From Aspidiotus rigidus (lineage: Eukaryota; Arthropoda; Insecta; Hemiptera; Diaspididae), in NCBI GenBank assembly GCA_035079385.1, contig JAVHKY010000023.1, positions 3,472,001-3,536,000 on the forward strand: a DNA stretch of 64,000 nt, read 5' to 3'. The notes beneath the pieces were generated by a model. That model had not been told where the DNA came from. It did no database searches and was given only the letters and a program-made list of their open reading frames with translations. Below, piece after piece: positions 43,811 to 56,900 of this stretch (its first letter is position 1; each line of letters starts with the position of its first letter). Position numbers and translations under genes: made by a program.

Positions 43811-46800
43811 GGTTAATGCCTGCGCACTTTTTTTTGTGCACGGAAATTCTTATAGTACCTGCCTAGGTACCTAATTAAGTCAATTATGATTTACGCTGTA
43901 GCATTTAATCCTTTGGCTAAAGTCTTATACCTGATTATCAGAAGTACCTAAGTATTCAATGATTATTTTTCTCTATTTCGTAAGAATATAAAACTTTCAT
44001 TTTTTTTTATTTTTGAACCTGAGGCTGTGCATTGTAATAACACATAAATATAATATTTTATTTTAAAAGATCAAAAAGTAATACTTGAGCTAATAGGAAG
44101 AAGGGCAATTTCGAATCTTCTACTTAAATTTGTTACGAATAATCACAAAATATTTAAGATTTAAAAGGCGACTGGATATACTGTCGTAGTTCAGTCATTT
44201 GAGAAATGGTTGTGATTTTATTTCTTTCTTCCTTAAAAAACATGTTCCCAAATTATATACCAATACCGAAAAAAAAAATTTAGCCTTATGCGACAGATTC
44301 CGGTCTTCACGAGACATTTTTTTATAGTTGCAAAAGCACAGTCGACTCACATGCTATTTTTTGAGTTCTTTAGGAGAATGATTTGAAAAATCTTCGGTAC
44401 TTAGATACGAGTAATTTGTACTGAGCGTACTAGTGATTATTTATATAGGTAATCGTTCAGAGTACAGTTGGAAACGAGTCATCACAACTAATCCACTGTT
44501 CTCTATTCACACCCGAGCTGGCGGACGCTTTATACTACAAGTGAGAGAGGAAATCCGCATCACGGCTATCATGGGAAACAATTTGTACCTGGGTCTTTTT
44601 TGGAAATTTGAATAATAAATCGAATCAAAGCTGCAGACTTCTCCATAGCCTCTTTCTATGAAGCTTCGAAAATACTGGATGATGAATTTGAATGACAAAA
44701 TCAGATTCTACTAAAATGCGATCAAATGAAGAATTGAAAAAAATCAAGCGAAAACCATTCGAAACGCTCATTGATATAGTGTTTAAGTCTCGAAGTATAG
44801 GTATTCCTATTCTCATTCTGAGAAATTGCTTTCAATTACGCTACGCACGCATTTGTTTAACTCGAGGAATAAATTGGGTTATTCTCTCATATCTGGCCCT
44901 AATACGATTCTCTAGATTGCGGTTAAATATATCGAGGGAGGGTTTAATGCCGCAAGCAACACCCGCTAACTGTGCTAGATGATGGTTGTTGAACGTACGG
45001 ATCGGAAAGTGCTTGCGTATTCTTGAATTCTTACTGCGGTGCAACTCCAGGTTACTCATCACTACTTCCTTATTAGGGAATAAAAACGAAACTGTTGAAA
45101 TTTTATTTCGAATAAAAGAATTCTTCACAATAAGTTACCTAAATAATAAGAAATTCTTCGAAAAATTTTCTTCAGCGCAATCACAAAACGAAGTAAGCGC
45201 TCCCTTGCGTGTTGCAATGATAACAATCCAAGATCGATACCAGCGCTCCTCAACCTACCGATCTCACAGCACGAGAAAAGTATCTCTGTGAGGGTGACAA
45301 GAATCCCATTCTTACAAATCGTTACGTTTTCGTCAATTCTGTATTATTCCAATGTTCATGGAAGAAAGAACAGACGAACAGAAAAGTCATTTGTTAGTAC
45401 AAAAAGTCAATAGACATTATTCCAAAAATCCAATAATTCTGCTGTATGCGTTTTCTTGTTATTCCTCTTCTTTACAAATTTCAATTTCAGTGTCGGTCGC
45501 ACAGTTCTTATGTTATTTTCTAACATTATTGAATCTTGTAATCGAATTATGTAAATATAATCCGAATGTGATCTATTTCCTCCTTGTTCGTTACTTATGT
45601 CTTCATTGCCGATGAAAGACAATAGTTCGGGAATCTTGAATACATTCGGTTCGTATTCCTTCAATATTGTCTCGTACTCTCGTAGTTATTCGTCTCTCAA
45701 GTTTTTAGAATAATTCAGCAGATGTATTGCGAAAACTGATGAAACTCTGTTCGAAAGTCCTAGTAAGTCATCAAATCTTAACCCTAGATTTATGTTTCGT
45801 ACTCCGAAAGTCCGAGTGTTACTAGCAATTTCGGATGGACGTGTGTTCGTATCGTCTCCTCGTATTTAATTCTAGTTTCTTTCGTGTTACTATTTTCCCC
45901 AATTTATGCATGCAGTTTTTTCTAAATTATTATCAAGGTTTCTCAGTGACGCGTCTTTTGAGGTATATCGTGAATTGAATTTTATTTACAACGTATGAAT
46001 TGTGAACATCTTTGAGAATCATGCCTTGGTAACTGGACTCTTCTGATGAAGTTGGGAACGTTACGTGTGGTAACTTTCTAATATGTTTCTTTGCACTTCG
46101 ACGATTCTGTGATGAATTGTTTCATTCGATTCGTTTGTACTTCGCGTAAGCACTGTGCGATAAAATTATTCTCATTTCCGAATGATATGATATTGCTCTG
46201 AGAATTTTAACTATAATATTCTCAGAAAACTATTTGTCTGTATCAGTTCTTACCTTATCAATATTTATTCATTTTACATGAATAATAATTATTGTTTGAT
46301 AGGAATCACAGATTCCTGCCTTGAATAATATTGTTGAGTTCTTCTTTCATCTACTTTAAAACGAAAAGTAGGTGAGACATGAGCGTGTTTTTTTTTTCTC
46401 TGTACTCTTAAATCGTTTTTAGTCAAATAAAGTAATTGTCGTATGAAATCATTTTCCCCCGGCTTTCTTGATAGCAAAATCTTCGTGATCGTGATACTCG
46501 AAGTTTCTCATGGAGGAAAGAAATAATATTCGGTCTTACATGTGATAATCAACGGGTGTTCCCGCTCCGCACGTAATTTATTTTGGATAGATGGAAACCA
46601 AGATGGTTGTTACGGAGTGTTTTAGTTGAAAAGTTGAAGTCACTCTCGATTCTAATTTCGCGGCAATCATATATACTCCTTACCTTCGTTAATATTTATA
46701 TTTTCATGGAGATGAGTTCAAATTTTGTTTGAATTTTCGATCGCTCTATCAATTATTTCTACATGAATCCTTCGCTGTATTTTGTAGGCTTTCGCCTGAT

Positions 46801-47056
46801 ACCGAACTTCGTTCTTGTAAGTGATAAGGTTTGATATAACGCAATTTAATGTCATGATCGTTCTATGTCTTCCGGTTTCAATTTATTCTTTCTAATACTG
46901 TATCCCCTTCTGCGCGAGTGTAATGAAAAAACTTCCATCTGTTCATTATTTTCAACTTGATGTATTCGTATTTCAACTCGTCTATTTTCTTGTGTGTGTT
47001 TATTTTCTCTTGACGATGAATTTGAATTAATTAGACCTAAATTTATTGACAGCATA
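43811..47056. other. Intergenic region upstream of the SR-rich gene
   Basis: Open frames of 60-101 codons occur at 44433-45291 on both strands, but none has a recognisable domain, a convincing start or conserved splice partners. No transposon ends were recognised. 5' UTR exons of the gene starting at 47057 may lie here. Confidence 0.4.
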
Positions 47057-50000
47057 ATGGATGAGATTCCTCTACCAGACGATATTCCTACTCCAGGTGA
47101 AGTTTCATGTTCGTTAGTTGTAGAGCAACCAGAGAACGTTCAATCTACCGACAACGTTACCAATGTCGAGGTCAAGAGTACAATGATTCTCGCAAACACG
47201 GCAAATGTTGCCGATGTGAATATGGTTGCGGATACTACCGATACTGAGATTTTACCATTTGAAAAGATGTTCGGACCGATAAACAAGCAACAAGATAGTG
47301 ATACAGTTCTCGATACGGAGAATAAACCTCCAGAAACTGATCAAGCTGAAGTTCCTGCTACAGGTACATTATTCGTTCCAATATGTTGTCATTTCACGTT
47401 ATTCCATTACTTTTAGATGATTCATGTATGTTTTGATTGTAGGAACGCCAGATGGCTTGCAGCCAACTGTACCTACTCCTCCTAAAGAGAGTCCTAGACC
47501 ACCGAATCCGCCGGAACCTACTATACCTCCGTCTGAAGTATGTTCCCCGAAAGTTTCCGGAGCGAATTTGCAAAACGAACAAACATTCACTTCTACAGGG
47601 GTTGATACAGTATCTCAAAATCTGCCGACCCCGGCCGTTGATTCGATGATGCAGAACACTCAAGCTACTGTCGTTGATCCGATGATGCAAAACGCTCAGA
47701 TGCAATATTCGGCCGCCAATTACATGTATTCGCAGCACATGACAGATCCGTCTATGATGTCGAATTACTCGTATATGGCTGGCAATTACGGCGACTATAT
47801 GTCAATGTACAATCCAATGCAGCAGCAACAATATGCGAACACCTACGCCACGTATCAGAATTATAATTACGCTTATCCTGCCATGCAACAAATGTACGAC
47901 GGACGGAATATGACTCAATATGCCAACAATTACTCTGCCCAAATGTTACCCGCCACTCCACCCCTTCCCGGCGCCCAAGTTGTGAACAGTTATAATCCTC
48001 CTCTCCCTACCGATAAATCTGCGTCAACCTTTCCTAAAGTTCCTGTAACTCATAAAGTTAATGTTGATAGTCAGCCACCGTTACAGGTAAAAAAGAACGA
48101 AACTAAGAAAGAAGGTAGCGAGAATGCGGATAAAACTGGTGTCGATGATGCGGATCCTACCAGTGCTGAAACGAAAGTTGCAACCGATCAGGAAGATGAA
48201 ATGGACAAAGAGTCGGTAAAGACAACCGACGATCCAGCGGCTTCAGAAGACGTTAATAGGTAAGATATCGTTCTTTTAGTTCCATTTGTAGAATTAGAAT
48301 TTTTCGATTTTTGATCACTATGATTTTGTGTTTCGTACGAAGTCAGTTAAATGTTATGACGTACGCACTTGTTAAGTGTAATCACTAAAATCGGCGGCGA
48401 ATGAACGCCTAACTCACTTTGTACGTACTTTAGCTACGTCCGTGAACTTCGTAACTGTCCCGAGTAAGAGGTCTCATGAAAATCGAAGTCCATCCTTAGT
48501 AGTTGTAAGTTCTATTGAGATATTATTCTTTGTATACAAACCTTTATAAACTGGTACGTGTGGAGAAATCCTGATTGTTACAACCGTTTCCATATTTTTC
48601 AAAGGATAAAGCCGTGGACCTGTGCTAAGACCTTTCTCATTTCTCTAAATTTGTTTTCTATGTGAATATAATGTGGGCCTGTGGAATTTAAAGTGTTAAC
48701 TACTTATATAAATGAAAACACCACACACACACACACACGGTTATCTCTTTGAAATTGTCGGAGGTAAACATTTTTAATATAAAAACGAGCAGCAAGAAAC
48801 ATGCGTTTCATAGGCCTCTCTCGATTAACGATTATATTCTAATGATGACGTTTCTTTTTCTTTTTTCTTCCTCTAAAAAGATATTCTCCTAGTTTACCTA
48901 TGGATGAAGAAGAGCCGAGTAATCAAACTGCTGACGCCGAAATGAATTCGCAGAATCGTTCACTTCTGAAACCATCGTCCGTGTTGGGTAAAGCTCAAGC
49001 GAAAAAACGATTGATGGCGTTTTCATTCTCGAAGCAGGCGGCAGCTGCGAAGAAACAAGCACAAGAGATGGCTGCAAGCACGACGGGTACCAAAAATCGA
49101 AAAGAAAACGGCGAAGTGAGTCAAGAAACGGGAAGTTACAACTCTGAAAGTAATGTTTTCGACGATAAGCATTCGAAGAAAAAGCAAAGAAAGAGTGAGT
49201 TGATACTGTAGTAATGAGTTGAATGTTCAGCAGTTTTCGTGATCGAAGTTTAATGAATTATTTTTATAGCTGTACAAAAAGAAAAAGCCCGCGAAACCAT
49301 CGAAGAAATCGAAGAGTTGAAAAGGTCGGAAATGATGTCCAGCACCAGTGCCATGTTGTATCGACAGAACTTACTGAATGAGCTGAATGCGAAAGACGGT
49401 AAGTGTGGTTAGTCGGGGAAATTCGAAGCGATCATCATTTTTCTCATCTGAAACATTAAGATCGATAATTTTCTTGTAGAATCGAGCAAAAGAGACGGAA
49501 GTCGGCGTCGTAGTCGCAGCAATAGCCGTGGTCGTCGACGATACAGTCGAAGTCGGTCTCCCCGTAGTCGTAAATCGAAACGGAGTTCCAGAAAATATCG
49601 TTACGGATCTCGTTCGCGATCGCGTTCACGCTCGAAATCGCGTTCACGTTCTGGTTCGGCTCACGATAGAAAACCCACTATGAAGACCACGGACATCAGG
49701 AGTTGGGACGACTTCTCCGAGTCTGGTTTCCAGTTGGATCGTTATCGACGAATCAAATTTAAAGAAAATAGTAATTTCCTGGAATCTGAGATAGAAAAAC
49801 GTAAAAAGGAGATTAAGCAGAGGCATCGCCGTTCTCGGTCCCGAGATAGAAACAGCGCGTAAGTTCCGATCTTAATTTTGATAGTTCATTAGTCGTATCC
49901 GAATGAGTATCGTGGAAATTGAAAAATATAGTAGTGAAGTCTGATTTTCTTGGCAGGGAAATTTGCTTTCGAGTGAGGATATTTGAAGTAAAATCTTTAC

Positions 50001-50953
50001 GGTTGAGTTGTAGTTAGTTATTTTGTATGAGACAAATTACGAGATCAGAGATTTTAACCTGTGGAGTTCCTCAGAGAACTGAGCATTGAAATTCTGAAAG
50101 AAGAAATTTGTCATATTATTTTACTCGCAGAACGTTTCTAACTTCATCTGATCATGAAATATTGATTTTTATAGGTCGATCGAGAAGGAAGTTGTGGAGG
50201 AATCGCGCCACAGAAAGGTGAACTTTTTAAGTTTGCCTATGGAAATCAAGCAACCGTTGCTAGCTGTAAGCAGTACTGTTCACGATCCCGGCCATCCACG
50301 TCCTAACCACGAAAATCAAGAAGAAACAAAGGAGTTTCCTAGTCTTATACTACAATACACGAATACCAAACCCGTGTTGAAGTACTGCGAGAATCCGAAA
50401 TTTGCCGTTCTTCACTTCATTACGAGGGTTCAACTGCTGGAAACCGTTCCTGATGATATCGCTCTTCTAATGAAAAAATTTTGGAGCAGTACTCGTCCGA
50501 AGAAGTGAGTCATTATCCGTCTCCAGGGTGGGTAGATCCCCTCCTTCAGTTTAGTAAGAGTATTATTAGGTAAATTATATGTATTCGCTGGATTGGGTTA
50601 TTAATGAGGCGAGGGAGGAGGTGAGAATGAGGAAGAAAAGAGGGTGAAACAATTTTTCCATCAATATTTTGCTGGAATCCTCACCTCTGGTTCAAATTTT
50701 GAAGATACCACTTTTTTTTCATATTGGAACCTGTCTTCGATTCTGAAGCTCATCGTTGTAGTCTCAAATTGTGTTCTGAATTACATTTCTGTTCATTTTG
50801 GAAGCGCTTGGAGTTTTTTGTTGTCAATGAAAGGGAAAATGAAATACTTTATTGGGAGAGAAACTGTGCAGACCATTCTTGAAACAATGAAGAATAACGA
50901 TATAACGATTTTAACGGTTCCAATATTTTACTTAAAAATTAGGTGATTTAATT

Positions 50954-50984
<31 letters not shown>

Positions 50985-53900
50985 TCTAGCATACTAGAGA
51001 CAAAAAAGCTACTCTGAAAAAAGAGAATTGTTCTGAATTTACCCAAAAATTGTTGGAATTATCCCTTCTTGTTGCTCATCCATTAGTTTCTCTTCCACTT
51101 TTTCCCTTTCAGTGTTTCTAAAATGAATTTAAAAAAAAAGAAAAAGAAGTAAGTTCCATGCTATAATTATTGTTGCATCATTTTCAGGCTGAAACGCAGT
51201 CAAACGACCCAAGATGAGTCTACGAATGTCGACGAGTCGAATAAGAACAACACGATGTCGTGGTTTTCTAAAAGCCCGCTCTTCGAAATCTATCCAAAAT
51301 CGGAAGACGAAGTCGAGTTCGACGAGGAAGATCCTATCAATCGTTTGTTGAGCCCGATACGAGTGGAAGGTGCCTCGATTACTGAAGCTCCGACAAAGCC
51401 GCCGGAACGAACGCGAACCAGAAAATCACGTTTCGAAGATCCGAGTGACGAAAATCAACAAGGAGTGAGCGTCGTTGTGCGATCGCGATGGGATAGTGAT
51501 TACGAAGACGACGGCCCTGAAAAATCGACGCAGAATAAAGCTCTAGCAGAGGCAACTGTTCCGGCATCACTCCCGAACAACAATCCTGTCGCCAAACTAA
51601 CCGATGAGTCATTCAATCGTATTTACGAAGGACCTATTCAACCCCCTAAAAAGGATACCGTCGTCGAAATGAGCATCGATGATTCGACCAGTAGAATCCA
51701 CGATCCTGTGGAAAAATCTGCTAGAAAGCATAAAGACAGAAAGAAACGCGACGATAGATCGATGGAATCGAGAAAATCGAAATCTAGGTTCGAAAGTCCA
51801 GAAAAGACAAAATCTAGATACGACAGTCCAGAAAAATCGAGATCTCGGTTTGAAAGCCCAGAAAAATCGAAATCCAAGTTTGAGAGCCCGGAAAAATCGA
51901 AATCTAGGTTCGAAAGTCCGGAAAAATCAAAATCTAGATACGAGAGTCCGGAAAAATCAAAATCTAGGTACGAGAGTCCGGAAAAATCAAAATCTAGATA
52001 CGAGAGTCCGGAAAAATCAAAATCCAGATTCGAGAGTCCGGAAAAATCGAAATCTAGGTTTGACAGTTCGGAAAAATCTAAAGCTAGGTTTGAAAGCCCA
52101 GAAAGACCTAAATCCCGATTCGAAAGTCCATCCCCGTCGAAGTTCGAAAGTCCCGAACCTGAAATTGCAACACCGAAGGTTGAGAATGTGGCGGATTCAA
52201 TTCTGAGTAAAAGCGGCGATCATAAACTGGTTTCAGAATACGAAGAATTTCTGAAAATGGTGAATTTCGAGCAACCGAAAGAGGACATTCCTCTGTATGA
52301 AGGCCCTAAACCACCTCCACGTTGGAACAAGAAACCGGATGAACCTGTTCCGAAAGACGCAACTGTATCAGTCAGTGAACATGTGGCTGAAAGTAAGAAA
52401 GACGATACCCCTTCGGGCAGCGATACCGAGAAAGAAAATATGGATGTAGATGAAAATGAATTCGACATTGATCAGTTCTTCAAAAAAGAGAAAGAGAAAA
52501 AGATGAGAAGATTGAGTGCCGCCCGTGCTATCGCCGAAACTCAAGTCAGCGCCCCCGACGAAGAAGTACAAAAAGTTCCAGTTGAAACGGATACGGTGAA
52601 TGAATCAGATAAAAACGAAAAAAGGCACGATAAAAATGAAAAAGATAGAAAGAAAAAGAAAGCTTCTTTCAAAACCAAGAAACGTGACATGAAAGATAAG
52701 AAAAAACGTAAGAAGAAGAGAAAGAAGACCAGCGATTCATCGAGCGATTCGAGTGATAGTGAATCGGACAGTGATAGTAAACAGGAATCGGATTCGGATT
52801 TTAGTTCATCGAGTTCCAGTAGTTCCAGCACGTCTAGTTCTTCTTCGTCGGATGATGACAGTTCCGACAGTTCACCGAAGAAAAAACGGAAGAGAACGAA
52901 GAAAACCAAAAAGAAAGATAGAAAACGCGAGAAAAGTGTCAGCGATAAACGTAAAAAAAAGAAAAGAAAGAAAACGAAGGATTCCGAACCGGACGAGAGG
53001 AAGAAAAAATCGAAAACGGACGATGGGAAGAAGAGCAAGAAAGGGAAAAAGAGTTCGGATAATTTTTTAGACTTAATTGAAAAATCTTTGGCTGTCACCA
53101 TGAAGAAATCTGAAAACGATAAGGAAAGTCCGCCAGAGAAGAAAAGTTCTAAAGAAAAACATAAAAAAAGAAAAAAGAAACACGAAAAAGATAAGAAAGA
53201 GAAACGAAAAGCGTCCGATCTACCGGATGACTCGAATAACGTGAATGACCAGCATAAACAAGCGTCATCCGATGAATCTTCGAGTGAGATCAAGAAAAGA
53301 AAGAAAAAATCCAAGAAAAGGAAAGAGAGTACCGAAATTTCCAACGAAGAGGCTGGTGTATCCGCTTCAAAACGTAAAAAACTAATAATTGATCCTAGTG
53401 AACTCGAAAGTGATACGAATAAAGTTCAAATAAGTAATTTTTTAGACGATAGTACAGCGGATCCGAGAAAAAGATCAGACGTCGTAGAGTCGCCGTCTGT
53501 CAAAAAACGGAAGAAAAACGGCAGTGATGCGTCCAACGACGATATAGAGTGGAGGAAGAAACGGATCGATCCCAAAGAATTAGACGAAATGGTCGCCAAA
53601 TCTCAAATGAATTCGTTTTTTGATGAGAGTCTCGATGATTGGGATGCCAAACCAGTTGGTGTACATTCTATGAGAGATGATTTGAAAAATGGAAAGGGCG
53701 ATGACGTAGTAGATAAAAAGAAGAAAAAGAAGAAGAAACATAAAACAGAAAAACGTCGAAGCGAAAAATTGAAGACGGATAAAGCTAAAAGCGATAAAGA
53801 AAAGAAGAAAGATAAAATTTCTCGGAAGAAAAAGAAAACGAAAAAACGGAAAAAGCAGCACGATAAGGATAAAACTACTATTAGTAATCGCAAAGGTTCT

Positions 53901-56900
53901 GGGGACGATATTGAGAATATACCGTTACCCGTGTGCGATATCCTAGTGCCATCAGAAAATGAAAATGTTTCCACACCTATCGCAGACACGGTAAATCAAT
54001 GGGAAGAAGATTCTCAAAAAAGTAGTTCTCCAAAACGTGATATCGAGTGCGCTCAAGATTTAGAAGATAGTACGTCTAATCAATCAGCAATCAATGCTTC
54101 TGATCGTTATTCTCCTACAGCGTGCGATATTGAAGAGGACGATTCGCCTTTGCCTGAGAAACCTAAATCTCCTCCTGCTGAACCGATTACTGTACCGTCT
54201 GAAAATTCGTTTCAATCAGATAATAGCGATTTGTATCCACAGTATCTAGCGGGTGCTCGTAATTCTTTCTCTCCACTGGTTCCGACTCCGGTACCCGCAC
54301 CCAGTCCAGTACCTCCGCCGATCGTTCCTTCTACATTTTCGCTCGCTGAAAAACCACTTCCCAAAGCAGCGGATCCAGTTCCAGCCGTCTCGGACGAGTC
54401 ACCTGAACATACTGACCAATCTCCTGTTGACGCTGGCTTAGGATCGTGTAAATCGTTTTCTATCGGTAAAAAAGAATTTCGCACTAAAGCAGCTCTTAAA
54501 TTTTTTTCTAACAACGTCTTCGATTCGCTGGAAGGACCGGATAACGATGATCAAGACGAAGTGGAGGTCCCTCCCGCCGAGGTTGAAAGTAACATTCCGG
54601 AAGAACCAGACTCTAAAAAGGTTGTAGAAAGACTAAGTCCTCGTGAAGAACGAAGAGACAGATCCAGTTCGAGAGATCGAAGTAAACGAGAAAGGTCACC
54701 CGAGCGGTACCGCAGTTCGTCGCGCGATCGTAATCGAAGGCGGTATCGCTACGACCGCGATACTTCGTACGAGACGTACCGTCGACGCTCCCGTTCTCGC
54801 GAACGTTACAATAGAAAATATTCACACCGAGAGTCTTACCGAAGACGTTCGCGATCGCGTTCAAAATCGCGAAGCCGAAGAAGATCTCGCGATCGTGACC
54901 ACTACAGACACAGACGGAGATCGTTTTCTAGTGATCGAGAAATCGATAGAAGACGTACGCCGCCTTACGAGAAAGATAGAAATGAAAACGACGTGGACCA
55001 TGCCGAGCAACATCGTGTGGAGTACGATCAACAAAGAAGGGATGAGGAGCAGAGGTACGCCGATGAGAATAGAGCTAAATGTACTATGGACGTGATACAC
55101 GAAATAACAAAATCAGTTAAAGAAATGAGTGGACAGGCCACTATCAAAGGTGGTAATCCGGATATACATATGTTGCAAGATAATCTAATTCAATTGAAAG
55201 AAACGCTTCAGAATCTGAACAATCAAGGCGTACCCTTAGACGCATTACATAACGTATTAATGGTATTAGAGAATTCAAAACTTGGTCGCTCGCAACCCGA
55301 GTTTGCCGACGAGAACCGAGAACGCATTATGTCCGTGTGCCAAGCGATCCACAACAACTTAGTGAGCACGCCCGAGAAGAAGTTTGATTCGTACGGCCGT
55401 CGATCGCCACCGGAACCAAACGATGTGATTACCTCCACGAGGACGAAGAAAAGTTTGGCAGATTCCACGAACAGCAACTTCCAAAAATCACGAGCTCGTG
55501 TGGATACGCGCTCCAGGGAGATATCTCCGAAACCGTTGTCGCTCGACGAACGTTTGGAGTTGGAATTGGGAATCAAGCGTAATACGGCGCCACCCGTGAT
55601 GCCACCACAAAATGCGGCGATGAATATGGCCGCAACTCCGTACTATCCGGGCGTTCCCGTGTTCGATGGCCGGACAAACTTTCCACCACCGATACAAGTA
55701 CCAAATTACCCGCCTCCGATGATAAATTGCAATTCCGCGGAACCTCGTGCCTATTATCGGCCGCCAGGACCAATGCCCGCCCTCAATTGGAACAATATTT
55801 CAAAAATACCGCCACCCATGATCATGCAGAGGATTCCACCGCCTTGCGTTATTCCGGTAGGTTTATGGTTTGATTTTATGTCATTGAAGTATGGAAATTG
55901 AACTTCGATTAATTTATTCATCTATTTCTGTGCAGCCCCAACCAGCCGACACGGCTGTGAAGAAACCGCCACCACCATACCGCGTGCCGGACCCAGCTAG
56001 TAGTAAAGTTCATTCGATTCAAGTCGGCAATGTTTTGCAAATTGTTCCTAACGAATCCGAAACTCCTACTTCTAGTCAGTCGAAGGTATAGAAAACTTGG
56101 GTCATTTCAGTTTAGGTAATTTTATTTTGTATTTTAAGGCGTTTTGTACGACTTACAGGTTGCTTCGTCGCAGATACCGATGGTACCTTCCACTCCTTCG
56201 ATACCGAGTGCGCAGCCAATCAGTTCAATACCAATGAACCCAGCAGCAAATGTTACTGGTTTCTCAACTTTATTATCCGCTCATCTACCTTCGTTTGCCA
56301 CTGCTCCAGCCGTTTCAGGGGCCAAGCCTAACGTTCCAACTCCGCGACCGAACAGCGAAGCTCCTATAAAGGAGCTGAAACTCGCTCCAAACGATCCTCG
56401 ACAGAAGATCAAAGATCAGCAGTTGCAGCCTCCTCTAGTTTCAGGTAATTCATCGTCTTCGTATGGATAACTACTAGTCTTGGGTTGTTAGCTCGACATA
56501 TGAATGGGGTGGACCTTGTTACAGTTATTAACCCTCCAGTAAGTGCCTCTGGGAGCAAAATCATCAGTTTACCGTTACCGCCCGGTAAGATTCTCTGTTG
56601 TGAAGACGCACGCACTCGCTTGTAAATAGCACGTTCCTAGTTGTTTCCATTTTCATATAACCCGAAATTTGATTTTCTAACGCCTTTTGTGTATCATAAT
56701 AATTATAATCTGTGTTCGTCAGTTGCTCGAGTTTTTGAATGTAATTAAAACGAGCTTAAACTTTAAAATTTATATTTATGATTTCGGCTTTAGTTTAATC
56801 TGAAGAAGACGAAGACGTCGTTTGTTTACTCGTTTAAATGTGAAATTAAAAGCCGAAATATTGTAAATATAAATTTTGAAGTTTTTAAATGTAAAGAAAC

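Noticed and set aside
44433..45291. Cluster of overlapping frames on both strands, considered as a small gene or transposon remnant
   Set aside because: No recognisable motif, no matching splice phases, no terminal repeats.
46031..46060. Second CTGATGA hammerhead-like core
   Set aside because: No stem II followed by GAAA and no flanking stem I; chance match.
51679..52206. 175-codon frame in another phase of exon 7
   Set aside because: Alternate-frame reading of the 30-bp coding repeat.
52541..53344. 267-codon antisense frame
   Set aside because: Mirror of the Lys/Ser-rich low-complexity coding region of exon 7; the translated product is F/L/S only.
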